Shown: piece by piece, positions 1 to 7,186 of the stretch
How the letters are laid out: the number at the start of each line of letters is the position of its first letter
How positions within the stretch are numbered: the stretch's first letter is position 1
Source: Seonamhaeicola sediminis
GTDB lineage: Bacteria > Bacteroidota > Bacteroidia > Flavobacteriales > Flavobacteriaceae
Direction of reading: 5' to 3'
Assembly: GCF_004358095.2 (NCBI RefSeq)
Contig: NZ_SMZJ02000006.1
Coordinates: 62,001 to 126,000 of the forward strand
DNA: 64,000 nt
Notes under the pieces: model-generated
What the model saw: only the letters and a program-made list of their open reading frames with translations
Databases searched by the model: none
Told to the model about the DNA's origin: nothing
Made by a program: the position numbers and the translations under genes

Positions 1-52
1 TTTAAGAGACTAATTTTTATATTTGCAACCGCTACAGGTTACAATAAAAATT

Positions 53-136
53 GCACACGTGGCGGAATTGGTAGACGCGCTGCCTTGAGGGGGCAGTGTC
101 CTTAAGGATGTGGAGGTTCGAATCCTCTCGTGTGCA
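53..136 (+). tRNA. tRNA-Leu (anticodon GAG)
   Basis: An 84-nt class II tRNA. The acceptor arms GCACACG (53-59) and CGTGTGC (129-135) pair and are followed by discriminator A136. The anticodon stem CTGCC/GGCAG encloses the loop TTGAGGG, giving anticodon GAG at 87-89, which reads CUC and CUU. The long variable arm and the GGTTCGAATCC T-arm fit tRNA-Leu. CCA is not encoded. Confidence 0.97.
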
Positions 137-148
137 CACTATTTAAAA

Positions 149-188
149 AAGGTTTAGAATATTTTGTTTATTCTAAACCTTCTTTTTT
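149..188. terminator. Hairpin terminator, probably bidirectional
   Basis: AAGGTTTAGAAT (149-160) pairs perfectly with ATTCTAAACCTT (170-181). A T-run follows on the plus strand and an A-run precedes it, so it can end both the tRNA transcript and the leftward gene that stops at 188. Confidence 0.8.
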
Positions 189-604
189 TAAGATTCAAAA
201 ATTTCATTAGCACTTTTAAAACTCTTAAATTCAATCATATAACCATTGGGGTCTTTAATAAAAAAAGATAAGTGCTCACCTATTTTATTCTCCATAAAAG
301 ACACCTCTGTACTAACCTCTAGCTGACTATCCTGAAAAAGTTTTGTATAAAGTTCTCCCCAATAATCAGTATCTACTATCAAACCAAAATGAAAGGAGGG
401 TAGCACATGTTCTCCTAACCTGTAATCTTTAAAGTTGAAATTAAAATCACCTGATTTAGTAAAAGTAATCTGATTTCCATAAAGATTAATATCAATCCAT
501 GTCTCAGTATGTCTACCTATAGGCATCCCCAAAACTTCTGTATAAAATTTCCTTGTTTCATTAATATCTTCACAAGGAAGTGCTAGGTGAAATTTTGCAT
601 TCAT
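188..604 (-). CDS. VOC (glyoxalase/bleomycin-resistance) family protein
   Basis: A 138-aa single-domain protein of the vicinal oxygen chelate superfamily. The N-terminus has the usual beta-strand and helix (FHLALPCEDINETRKFYTEV), followed by HFGLIVDT and a terminal strand GYMIEFKSF whose Glu is a typical metal ligand. Family members bind a divalent metal and act as isomerases, dioxygenases or antibiotic-binding proteins, and the substrate cannot be read from the sequence. It lies 16 bp downstream of the acidic protein gene on the same strand, so the two are probably co-transcribed. Length and motifs look intact. Confidence 0.85.
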   Translation of the reverse strand: MNAKFHLALPCEDINETRKFYTEVLGMPIGRHTETWIDINLYGNQITFTKSGDFNFNFKDYRLGEHVLPSFHFGLIVDTDYWGELYTKLFQDSQLEVSTEVSFMENKIGEHLSFFIKDPNGYMIEFKSFKSANEIFES

Positions 605-620
605 TACTAATGCTTTATAA

Positions 621-950
621 TTAATCTACATCTTCTTCACCTTCCAAGAGTTCTATATCCTCAACGTTAGAGTCGTTATTGGAGTCATCATCACTATCAG
701 AATCTAGGTCTTCATCTGAAAAGTCCTCCATGGCCTTAACAAGTTTTACACCTACTTTTACCAAATACTTGGTATCCTCTGTTACGACTTCAACAGCTTC
801 AACAATTTCATTATGTTGATTTCTGAAGGATATTATTTGATCATCATCATAACCATCTGGATATTTTTCTACTAATAAGGCAAGTATCTCAGGGGTTAAT
901 TTTTTAAAATCAACAATGACACGCTTTAAATTATCATTTCTATTTTTCAT
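621..950 (-). CDS. Conserved acidic small protein, function unknown
   Basis: A 109-aa protein. The N-terminal 75 residues look like a compact mixed alpha/beta domain (basic start MKNRNDNLKRVIVDF, then a PDGYDDDQI segment). The last 35 residues are an acidic low-complexity tail rich in Asp, Glu and Ser (DSDSDDDSNNDSN). No signal peptide or membrane segment is visible. Similar short acidic-tailed proteins occur in flavobacteria under uninformative names, and I cannot assign a function. Its start is 44 bp from the end of the polyamine operon, so it could be the distal part of that transcript. Confidence 0.7.
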   Translation of the reverse strand: MKNRNDNLKRVIVDFKKLTPEILALLVEKYPDGYDDDQIISFRNQHNEIVEAVEVVTEDTKYLVKVGVKLVKAMEDFSDEDLDSDSDDDSNNDSNVEDIELLEGEEDVD

Positions 951-994
951 AGGGTTGGTTTTTATGATTGGGGTTGTTTTATTTTATAAATATA

Positions 995-2530
995 CTATTT
1001 ATGACTATCCTTTCTAATAACATCATAAAAATCTTTTCGTCTGTCTTTTAAATTTTTTACTGCACCAAAATAATGAAGCTCTCTTAGTAAACTAATATCT
1101 ACATCAGCCACTAAAATCATTTCTGTATTTGGCGTAGCTTCAGCTTTAATCCCATTGCTAGGAAAAGAAAAATCACAGGGTGTAAATACAGCTGATTGGG
1201 CATATTGAATATCCATATTATTAACGTTTGGTAGATTACCAACACTACCTGCTATGGCTACATAACATTCATTCTCTATGGCTCTGGCTTGAGCACACAA
1301 ACGTACTCTGGAATAGCCATTTTGGGTATCGGTTAAAAATGGAATAAAAAGAATATCCATACCTTCATCTGCCAATAATCTTGACAATTCTGGAAACTCA
1401 GAGTCATAACAAATCAAGACCCCCACTTTACCGCAATCGGTATCAAAGGTTTTTAACTGATTTCCTCTTTGCATACCCCATACTTTAGATTCATCTGGGG
1501 TAACGTGTATTTTTTCATAGCGTTCTACACTACCATCACGCTTGCATAAGTAACCTACATTGTATAGTTTATCATTAACAACCTCTGGCATACTACCAGA
1601 AATGATATTTATGTTGTAACTAATGGAAAGTTCTTTTAACTTTTCGACTATTTTATTTGTGAATTTAGCTAATTCCCTGATGGCTTCTGGTTCATACAAG
1701 TGGTTGAATTCTGCCATTAGAGGCGCATTAAAAAACTCTGGTAATAATGCAAAATCACTCCTGTAAGCAGCCACACTATCTATGAAATACTCTATCTGTT
1801 GCATAAGAGCATCTAAATTTTTGTAACTACGCATTTGCCATTGAATTAACCCCAAACGCACCACCGTTTTTGTTGTGCTAACCTTTTTTGTTGGCTTGGA
1901 ATAATAAATATTATCCCACTCCATTAACACGGCATATTCATGAGAGGCAGAATCGCCTTCTAAGTACCCTTTTAATATCCTAACTGGATGAAAATCATTA
2001 GAAATTTGAAAGTTTAAAACAGGGTCATGGATTTCCTTTCGTTTTACTTTTTCAATATAAGCTTTAGGTGTTAAATCTTTATGTTTGTGGTAATTTGGCA
2101 TTCTACCTCCAAATACAATGCCTTTGAGGTTAAGGTTTTCACAAACTTCTTTTCGGTAATCATATAACCTACGCCCCAGCCGCAATCCTCTAAACTCTGG
2201 TTTTATAAATACATCAATTCCGTAAAGCACATCTCCATTAGGATTATGATTTTTAAAAGAATCACCCGCTATAATATCGGCATAAGTGTGGTTATCATCA
2301 ATAGTATTATAATCAACAATTAACGATAGCGCACATCCTGCTAACTGACCATCAATTTTAATAACTACCTGTCCTTGTGGAAATAAACTCGTTAAACGCT
2401 CAATGTGATGCCTTTTCCAATAAGAATCTAGCATGCCACCATAAGCCTCTAAGGTTGCAACTTTTAGCTCTTCAAAGTCATCAACCGTTAGAAATTTAAG
2501 CTCAATATTTTCAATACCTTCTAAATTCAT
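995..2530 (-). CDS. GNAT acetyltransferase-nitrilase fusion protein
   Basis: A 511-aa two-domain protein. Residues ~5-205 form a GNAT N-acetyltransferase domain with an acetyl-CoA-binding turn (FRGLRLGRRLYDYR). Residues ~225-505 form a carbon-nitrogen hydrolase domain with the Glu-Lys-Cys triad visible in LLPEFFNAP, YEKIHVTPDE and VLICYDSEFPEL. GNAT domains acetylate amines, and nitrilase-type domains hydrolyse or transfer C-N bonds. The ATG at 2530 lies 2 nt after the stop of the upstream gene; a GTG at 2539 would overlap that gene. The tight spacing puts it in the polyamine operon, so an acylated polyamine or carbamoyl amine is a reasonable substrate guess, but this is inference. Confidence 0.9.
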   Translation of the reverse strand: MNLEGIENIELKFLTVDDFEELKVATLEAYGGMLDSYWKRHHIERLTSLFPQGQVVIKIDGQLAGCALSLIVDYNTIDDNHTYADIIAGDSFKNHNPNGDVLYGIDVFIKPEFRGLRLGRRLYDYRKEVCENLNLKGIVFGGRMPNYHKHKDLTPKAYIEKVKRKEIHDPVLNFQISNDFHPVRILKGYLEGDSASHEYAVLMEWDNIYYSKPTKKVSTTKTVVRLGLIQWQMRSYKNLDALMQQIEYFIDSVAAYRSDFALLPEFFNAPLMAEFNHLYEPEAIRELAKFTNKIVEKLKELSISYNINIISGSMPEVVNDKLYNVGYLCKRDGSVERYEKIHVTPDESKVWGMQRGNQLKTFDTDCGKVGVLICYDSEFPELSRLLADEGMDILFIPFLTDTQNGYSRVRLCAQARAIENECYVAIAGSVGNLPNVNNMDIQYAQSAVFTPCDFSFPSNGIKAEATPNTEMILVADVDISLLRELHYFGAVKNLKDRRKDFYDVIRKDSHK

Positions 2531-2532
2531 GG

Positions 2533-3507
2533 TTACCACCCCAAAAGATAAGCAAAAATTAAAGGTGCTACAATAGTAGCATCACTTTCAATGATAAATT
2601 TTGGCGTATCTATATCTAATTTACCCCAAGTAATTTTTTCATTTGGCACTGCACCAGAATAAGACCCATAACTGGTAGTAGAATCGCTTATCTGACAAAA
2701 ATAGCTCCAAAATGGCGTATCTGTTCGCTCCATATCCTGATACAACATTGGTACCACGCAAATAGGAAAATCACCTGCTATACCTCCTCCTATTTGGAAA
2801 AACCCAATACCCTTTACTGAATTATTAGTATACCAATCTGCTAAAAAGGTCATGTACTCAATCCCAGATTTCATGGTACTAGCTTTTAATTCGCCTTTTA
2901 AAACATAGCTTGCAAAAATATTACCCATGGTACTATCTTCCCATCCCGGACAAACTATTGGTAGGTTTTTTTCAGCCGCAGCATACATCCAAGAGTCTTT
3001 TACATCTATTTCGTAGTATTGCTCTAAAACCCCAGACAACAACATTTTATACATATACTCATGAGGTAAATAGCGTTCTCCCTTACTTTCTGCTTCTTTC
3101 CATATATCAAAAATATGTGCCTGCAATCTTCTGAAAGCTTCTTCTTCTGGAATACAAGTATCGGTAACCCTGTTAAGGCCTTGCTCTAACAAATCCCATT
3201 CTTCTTTTGGTGTTAAATCACGGTAATTGGGCACACGTTTGTAATGTGAGTGTGCCACTAAATTCATAATATCTTCTTCTAGATTAGCTCCTGTACATGA
3301 GATGATTTGGACTTTATCTTGACGAATCATTTCTGCAAAACTTTTACCCAATTCTGCAGTACTCATGGCTCCCGCTAAAGAGACTAACATTTTAGCTCCA
3401 TTTTGTAATTGCATCTCATAAGCCTTTGCCGCATCTACTAAAGCAGCTGCATTAAAATGCAAATAATGAGTTTCTATAAATTTTGAAATTGGCCCTTTAG
3501 TATTCAT
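2533..3507 (-). CDS. Deoxyhypusine synthase-like aminobutyltransferase (putative homospermidine synthase)
   Basis: A 324-aa protein of the deoxyhypusine synthase family. The C-terminal block SGAVPNEKITWGKL matches the eukaryotic active site, and Lys296 in WGK is the residue that carries the aminobutyl imine. IGGGIAGDF and CPGWEDSTMG also fit NAD/substrate-binding segments. Bacteria lack eIF5A, so the bacterial homologues cannot make hypusine; some transfer the aminobutyl group to putrescine to give homospermidine, a polyamine reported as major in many flavobacteria. The start overlaps the agmatinase stop by 11 bp, implying coupled translation and a role using the putrescine made by the two upstream genes. 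Enzyme activity is inferred. Confidence 0.88.
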   Translation of the reverse strand: MNTKGPISKFIETHYLHFNAAALVDAAKAYEMQLQNGAKMLVSLAGAMSTAELGKSFAEMIRQDKVQIISCTGANLEEDIMNLVAHSHYKRVPNYRDLTPKEEWDLLEQGLNRVTDTCIPEEEAFRRLQAHIFDIWKEAESKGERYLPHEYMYKMLLSGVLEQYYEIDVKDSWMYAAAEKNLPIVCPGWEDSTMGNIFASYVLKGELKASTMKSGIEYMTFLADWYTNNSVKGIGFFQIGGGIAGDFPICVVPMLYQDMERTDTPFWSYFCQISDSTTSYGSYSGAVPNEKITWGKLDIDTPKFIIESDATIVAPLIFAYLLGW

Positions 3508-4435
3508 CTTCTTCTACAAATTTTGAAAATCCTTTTTTATTATACTTTTCTTGGTATGCGTTATCAAAATCGTCATTCTCATTACTGTCCAAAAATTTAT
3601 AACTCAGCATTTTGTAATACAATTTGGCCGCAAGAAAATCTGATGATTTTTCTTTTGAATTAGGACAAAGCTCAACAATATCAAAGCCTACCACATTTTT
3701 TTCTTCAAATACTTGTTTTAAAAAATCTAACGTTTCGTACCACAACAAACCTCCTGGTTCTGGTGTACCAGTACTTGGTAAAATAGACGGATCTAGAGCG
3801 TCTAAATCAAAAGTGATAAAAACATGCTCTGTCATTTGATCAATAGCAGATTCCATCCAAGAATCATCGGTTGCCATATCATGAGCAAAATAGGTTTTAT
3901 CAAAATCCATCACAGAAGTTTCACTTATATCCATAGAACGAATCCCCACCTGAATTAAGTTGGCATTTTGGCTTGCCTCATAGACCGCACACGCATGATT
4001 ACAACTACTCCCTTCATAAGATTTACGTAAATCAGCATGAGCATCTATATGTAAAACCGTTAAGCTTGGAAACATCTCGTTAAATGCACGAATAGTCCCA
4101 ATAGATACAGAGTGCTCACCACCAAAAATGGTTACAAATTTGTTTTTCTTAATATACTTTTTTGTTATATCGTGAACCGCTGCTACCATAGCTTCAGGTG
4201 AACTGTTTTCTGTAATAGCATCTGCCAAAAAAACACCTTGTTTATAAACCTCTGTATCAGTTTCAATATCATAAAGTTCCATGTTTTCTGAAGCTTGTAA
4301 AAAAGCCTCAGGACCTTTATCTGCACCTTTTTGCCAAGTGCTAGTGCCATCATAAGGCACAGGAATCAATACAATTTTTGATTGATCTAATTTTGCGTAT
4401 TCCTCTGGAATTCCCGCATAAGTTTTAGTTTTCAT
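3497..4435 (-). CDS. speB: Agmatinase (arginase/ureohydrolase family)
   Basis: A 312-aa ureohydrolase. The binuclear Mn2+ ligands are present: His108 in GGEHS, Asp131/His133/Asp135 in HIDAHADLR, and two Asp in TFDLDALDP. Agmatinases split agmatine into putrescine and urea. The gene starts 3 bp after the arginine decarboxylase stop and overlaps the next gene by 11 bp, so the operon order follows the pathway. Arginase or another guanidino-hydrolase is possible from sequence alone, but the adjacent decarboxylase favours agmatine. Length is normal for the family. Confidence 0.9.
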   Translation of the reverse strand: MKTKTYAGIPEEYAKLDQSKIVLIPVPYDGTSTWQKGADKGPEAFLQASENMELYDIETDTEVYKQGVFLADAITENSSPEAMVAAVHDITKKYIKKNKFVTIFGGEHSVSIGTIRAFNEMFPSLTVLHIDAHADLRKSYEGSSCNHACAVYEASQNANLIQVGIRSMDISETSVMDFDKTYFAHDMATDDSWMESAIDQMTEHVFITFDLDALDPSILPSTGTPEPGGLLWYETLDFLKQVFEEKNVVGFDIVELCPNSKEKSSDFLAAKLYYKMLSYKFLDSNENDDFDNAYQEKYNKKGFSKFVEEDEY

Positions 4436-4438
4436 TTT

Positions 4439-5887
4439 TTATTTAAAATAAATTTCAGATAATTCTTTTTCTTGTTCTTGTTGTTTTTCAGATTTTCTGT
4501 ATCCTAAAATATCAAGCAAGTCCTCACTTTTTTGTTGTTCGCTAAAAACCTTTGTAACTAAAGTTCCGTTAGCATCCCTATCAATAAGAATGTGTTTAGG
4601 CGATGGTATTAAACAGTGTTGTAATCCACCAAAACCGCCAATGGTTTCTTGGTAAGCTCCTGTATTGAAAAAACCTAAATACAAAGGCTTTTCCTTGTTG
4701 TACTTTGGTAGATAGATAGCGTTCATATGCTGCTCGCTATTGTAATAATCATCACTATCACACGTTAACCCCCCTAATAAAACACGCTCGTAATTATCTT
4801 GCCAACGGTTTAATGGCAATAAAATAAAACGTTTATTTATAGCCCAAGTATCTGGTAAAGTAGTTATAAACGACGAGTTTATCATATTCCACTTTTCTCT
4901 ATCGTTTTGTTGTTTTTGGTACAACACTTCATAAATAGCACCGCCACTTTCGCCAACAGTAAAACTTCCAAACTCTGTAAAAATATTGGGTACATCTACA
5001 CCTTCTTCATCACATGCCAATTGAATTTGGTTTACAATCTCATCAACCATATATTCATAATCAAAGTCAAAAACTAGTGAGTTTTTTATTGGGAAACCTC
5101 CACCAATATTTAAGCTGTTTAACGACGGACATATCTTTTTTAAACTAATATACACCTTTAAGCATTTTAAAAGCTCATTCCAATAGTAGGCATTATCTTT
5201 AATACCTGTGTTAATAAAAAAGTGTAACATTTTAAGCTCTACTTTTTCATTATCAGCTATCTGGCTTTTGTAAAAGGGCACAATATTTTTGTAGCCAATA
5301 CCCAAACGAGAGGTATAGAATTCAAATTTTGGCTCCTCCTCAGAAGCTATTCTAATACCTACATCAAACTTACCCTTTATTTCTTTAGACAGTAAATCTA
5401 TCTCCTCGTAGTTATCAATTATAGGAATGGCATTTTTATGACCGTTATTAATTAGCCTAGCAATATTGGTGATATATTGTGCACGTTTAAACCCGTTACT
5501 TATAATAAAGGTATTGTTAGTAATTTTACCTTCTTCTTTTAAACTTTCTATAATATCAATATCAAAAGCCGAAGAGGTTTCAATATGAATATTGTTTTTT
5601 AAAGCTTCATCTAAAACATGTTTAAAATGCGAACTTTTGGTGCAATAACAATAATTGTAATTGCCCTTGTAATTATGCTTTTTGATGGCCTTATCAAACC
5701 AACCTTTTGCTCTATTGATATTATTTGAAATTTGTGGCAAATAGGTAAACTTTAAAGGTGCGCCATACTTTTTAGTTAATTGCATTAAATCAATTCCGTG
5801 AAATTGCAATTCTCCTTTGTCAACCTTAAATTCTTCCTGAGGAAAATCAAAGGTTTGATTAATTAAATCAATATATTTTGTGTTCAA
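4439..5887 (-). CDS. speA: Arginine decarboxylase, PLP fold III
   Basis: A 482-aa alanine-racemase-fold decarboxylase. The PLP Lys is Lys84 in CYCTKSSHFKH. The glycine-rich phosphate loop is NIGGGFP, and the second-subunit catalytic Cys/Asp appear in GLTCDSDDYY. It is shorter than the 658-aa E. coli SpeA and matches the compact Bacteroidetes form. Reaction: L-arginine to agmatine and CO2. It is the first clear gene of a four-gene leftward operon. The ATG at 5887 follows an AT-rich leader without a recognisable Shine-Dalgarno site, normal for this phylum. Diaminopimelate or ornithine decarboxylase activity is less likely because agmatinase follows directly. Confidence 0.9.
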   Translation of the reverse strand: MNTKYIDLINQTFDFPQEEFKVDKGELQFHGIDLMQLTKKYGAPLKFTYLPQISNNINRAKGWFDKAIKKHNYKGNYNYCYCTKSSHFKHVLDEALKNNIHIETSSAFDIDIIESLKEEGKITNNTFIISNGFKRAQYITNIARLINNGHKNAIPIIDNYEEIDLLSKEIKGKFDVGIRIASEEEPKFEFYTSRLGIGYKNIVPFYKSQIADNEKVELKMLHFFINTGIKDNAYYWNELLKCLKVYISLKKICPSLNSLNIGGGFPIKNSLVFDFDYEYMVDEIVNQIQLACDEEGVDVPNIFTEFGSFTVGESGGAIYEVLYQKQQNDREKWNMINSSFITTLPDTWAINKRFILLPLNRWQDNYERVLLGGLTCDSDDYYNSEQHMNAIYLPKYNKEKPLYLGFFNTGAYQETIGGFGGLQHCLIPSPKHILIDRDANGTLVTKVFSEQQKSEDLLDILGYRKSEKQQEQEKELSEIYFK

Positions 5888-5960
5888 TGTATGATGTGTT
5901 GTTGTTAAAAATTAAATTAAAATGTTAACCAGTGGTTAAAGCAATAAAAATTAATCTTTA

Positions 5961-6113
5961 TCAAATACGGAATTCCTTGTTTGTGGTGGGCACAAACGCA
6001 TAAGGCTGCTGTACAGCATAAATAGGAGACACGGAAGTTAGCTTTAAAATTCGGTTACTTAATCTGTAAGCTGCTTTTGAATATGACTTCCTAATTTCCA
6101 AAAGCCCGAACAT
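5961..6113 (-). CDS. Possible 50-aa small protein upstream of speA
   Basis: An open frame from ATG at 6113 to TGA at 5961-5963, on the same strand as speA and 73 bp upstream of its start. The product begins MFGLLEIRKSYSKAAYR, is basic in its first half, has a mixed residue composition unlike random AT-rich translation, and has no membrane segment. It could be a small protein of the operon or a regulatory leader peptide. A weak promoter-like TTCATTTG lies upstream on the minus strand. I do not recognise a family, and a chance ORF remains possible. Confidence 0.45.
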   Translation of the reverse strand: MFGLLEIRKSYSKAAYRLSNRILKLTSVSPIYAVQQPYAFVPTTNKEFRI

Positions 6114-6431
6114 AAAAACAGTGTTCAATTGTTCAGCTAAAAGTGGTACAAATGAAATACAAAAAGTTGAATAAAAAAAATATTTATAAAATTTTTACAA
6201 TTTTTTTAGCCACTGAATTACAGAGAGTTAAACCAAATAAAACTACTATTTCTATATTTAAAATATACCTTATATTAATTAAAACTGCTCAACTAAAAGT
6301 AAAAATAATAATGATTCATAATGTAATACACCTATTAAACATTGTGTTTTTGTTTGGTAAAACTCTTGTTATGTGAGAATATTTGTAAATTTACTGAGAT
6401 ACAATGCATTTTTAAAAATGAAGAAAATTAT
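6114..6431. other. AT-rich intergenic region between divergent genes
   Basis: This separates the leftward polyamine operon from the rightward NYN gene and must hold promoters for both. I see no convincing structured RNA, repeat or complete TAnnTTTG element. A plus-strand ORF here is very AT-rich in composition and is not accepted as a gene. Confidence 0.5.
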
Positions 6432-7178
6432 ATGACTCAAAGTATTAATATGGCCGTTTTAATTGACGGAGATAATATTCCCTCTGCTCATGTTAAAGAG
6501 ATGATGGAAGAAATTACCAAGTACGGTAATCCTACCATAAAAAGAATTTACGGCGATTGGACCAGACCTGGATTGACAAAATGGAAAAATTTACTTCTCG
6601 AAAATGCCATTACACCTATACAACAATATGGATACACAGCAGGTAAAAACGCTACAGATTCTGCTATGATAATTGATGCTATGGACATTTTGTATAGTGA
6701 AAAAGTTGAAGGTTTTTGTCTGGTTTCAAGTGATAGTGATTTTACCAGATTAGCCACAAGATTAAGAGAAGCTGGTAAGACCGTTATTGGAATTGGTGAA
6801 AAAAAGACTCCCAACCCATTCATTGTAGCTTGTGACAAATTCATTTACATAGAAATATTAAAAAAACAATCTGAGGAGAAAGTTGAAAATAAAGAACCCA
6901 ATGTTGACAAAATAACTAGACAAGAAATTAACCTAATTTCTTCAACAATAAAAGATCTATCAGATGATGAAGGTTGGGCATTTCTTGGTGATGTTGGTAG
7001 TTTAATTCAAAAAAAGCGGCCAAATTTTGATTCAAGAAACTATGGATTTGAAAAACTTACTCCACTTATAAAATCTATTGACCAATTTGAAATTGAACAA
7101 CGCGAAAACCAGAAAAGCCGGCATAAATTAATCTTTGTAAGAATTAAAGAAAAGTACACACAAAACACAAAAAAATAG
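6432..7178 (+). CDS. NYN-domain (PIN-like) protein with C-terminal OST-HTH/LOTUS domain
   Basis: A 248-aa protein. Residues ~1-145 are a NYN/LabA-type PIN-like nuclease domain. The conserved acidic residues sit in VLIDGDN, ATDSAMIIDAMD and SSDSDF. Residues ~165-240 resemble an OST-HTH/LOTUS RNA-binding domain (GWAFLGDVGSLIQKKRPNFD and FEKLTPLIKS). The family is linked to RNA cleavage or RNA handling. The ATG at 6432 is chosen because the NYN strand begins right after it; an upstream in-frame extension has no domain similarity. It converges with the cytochrome gene, with 8 bp between stops. Confidence 0.87.
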   Translation: MTQSINMAVLIDGDNIPSAHVKEMMEEITKYGNPTIKRIYGDWTRPGLTKWKNLLLENAITPIQQYGYTAGKNATDSAMIIDAMDILYSEKVEGFCLVSSDSDFTRLATRLREAGKTVIGIGEKKTPNPFIVACDKFIYIEILKKQSEEKVENKEPNVDKITRQEINLISSTIKDLSDDEGWAFLGDVGSLIQKKRPNFDSRNYGFEKLTPLIKSIDQFEIEQRENQKSRHKLIFVRIKEKYTQNTKK

Positions 7179-7186
7179 TAACCAAA

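Noticed and set aside
6143-6376. Plus-strand frame of 77 codons
   Set aside because: Composition is that of translated AT-rich DNA (Ile, Lys, Leu) with no domain, and it lies in a divergent promoter region.
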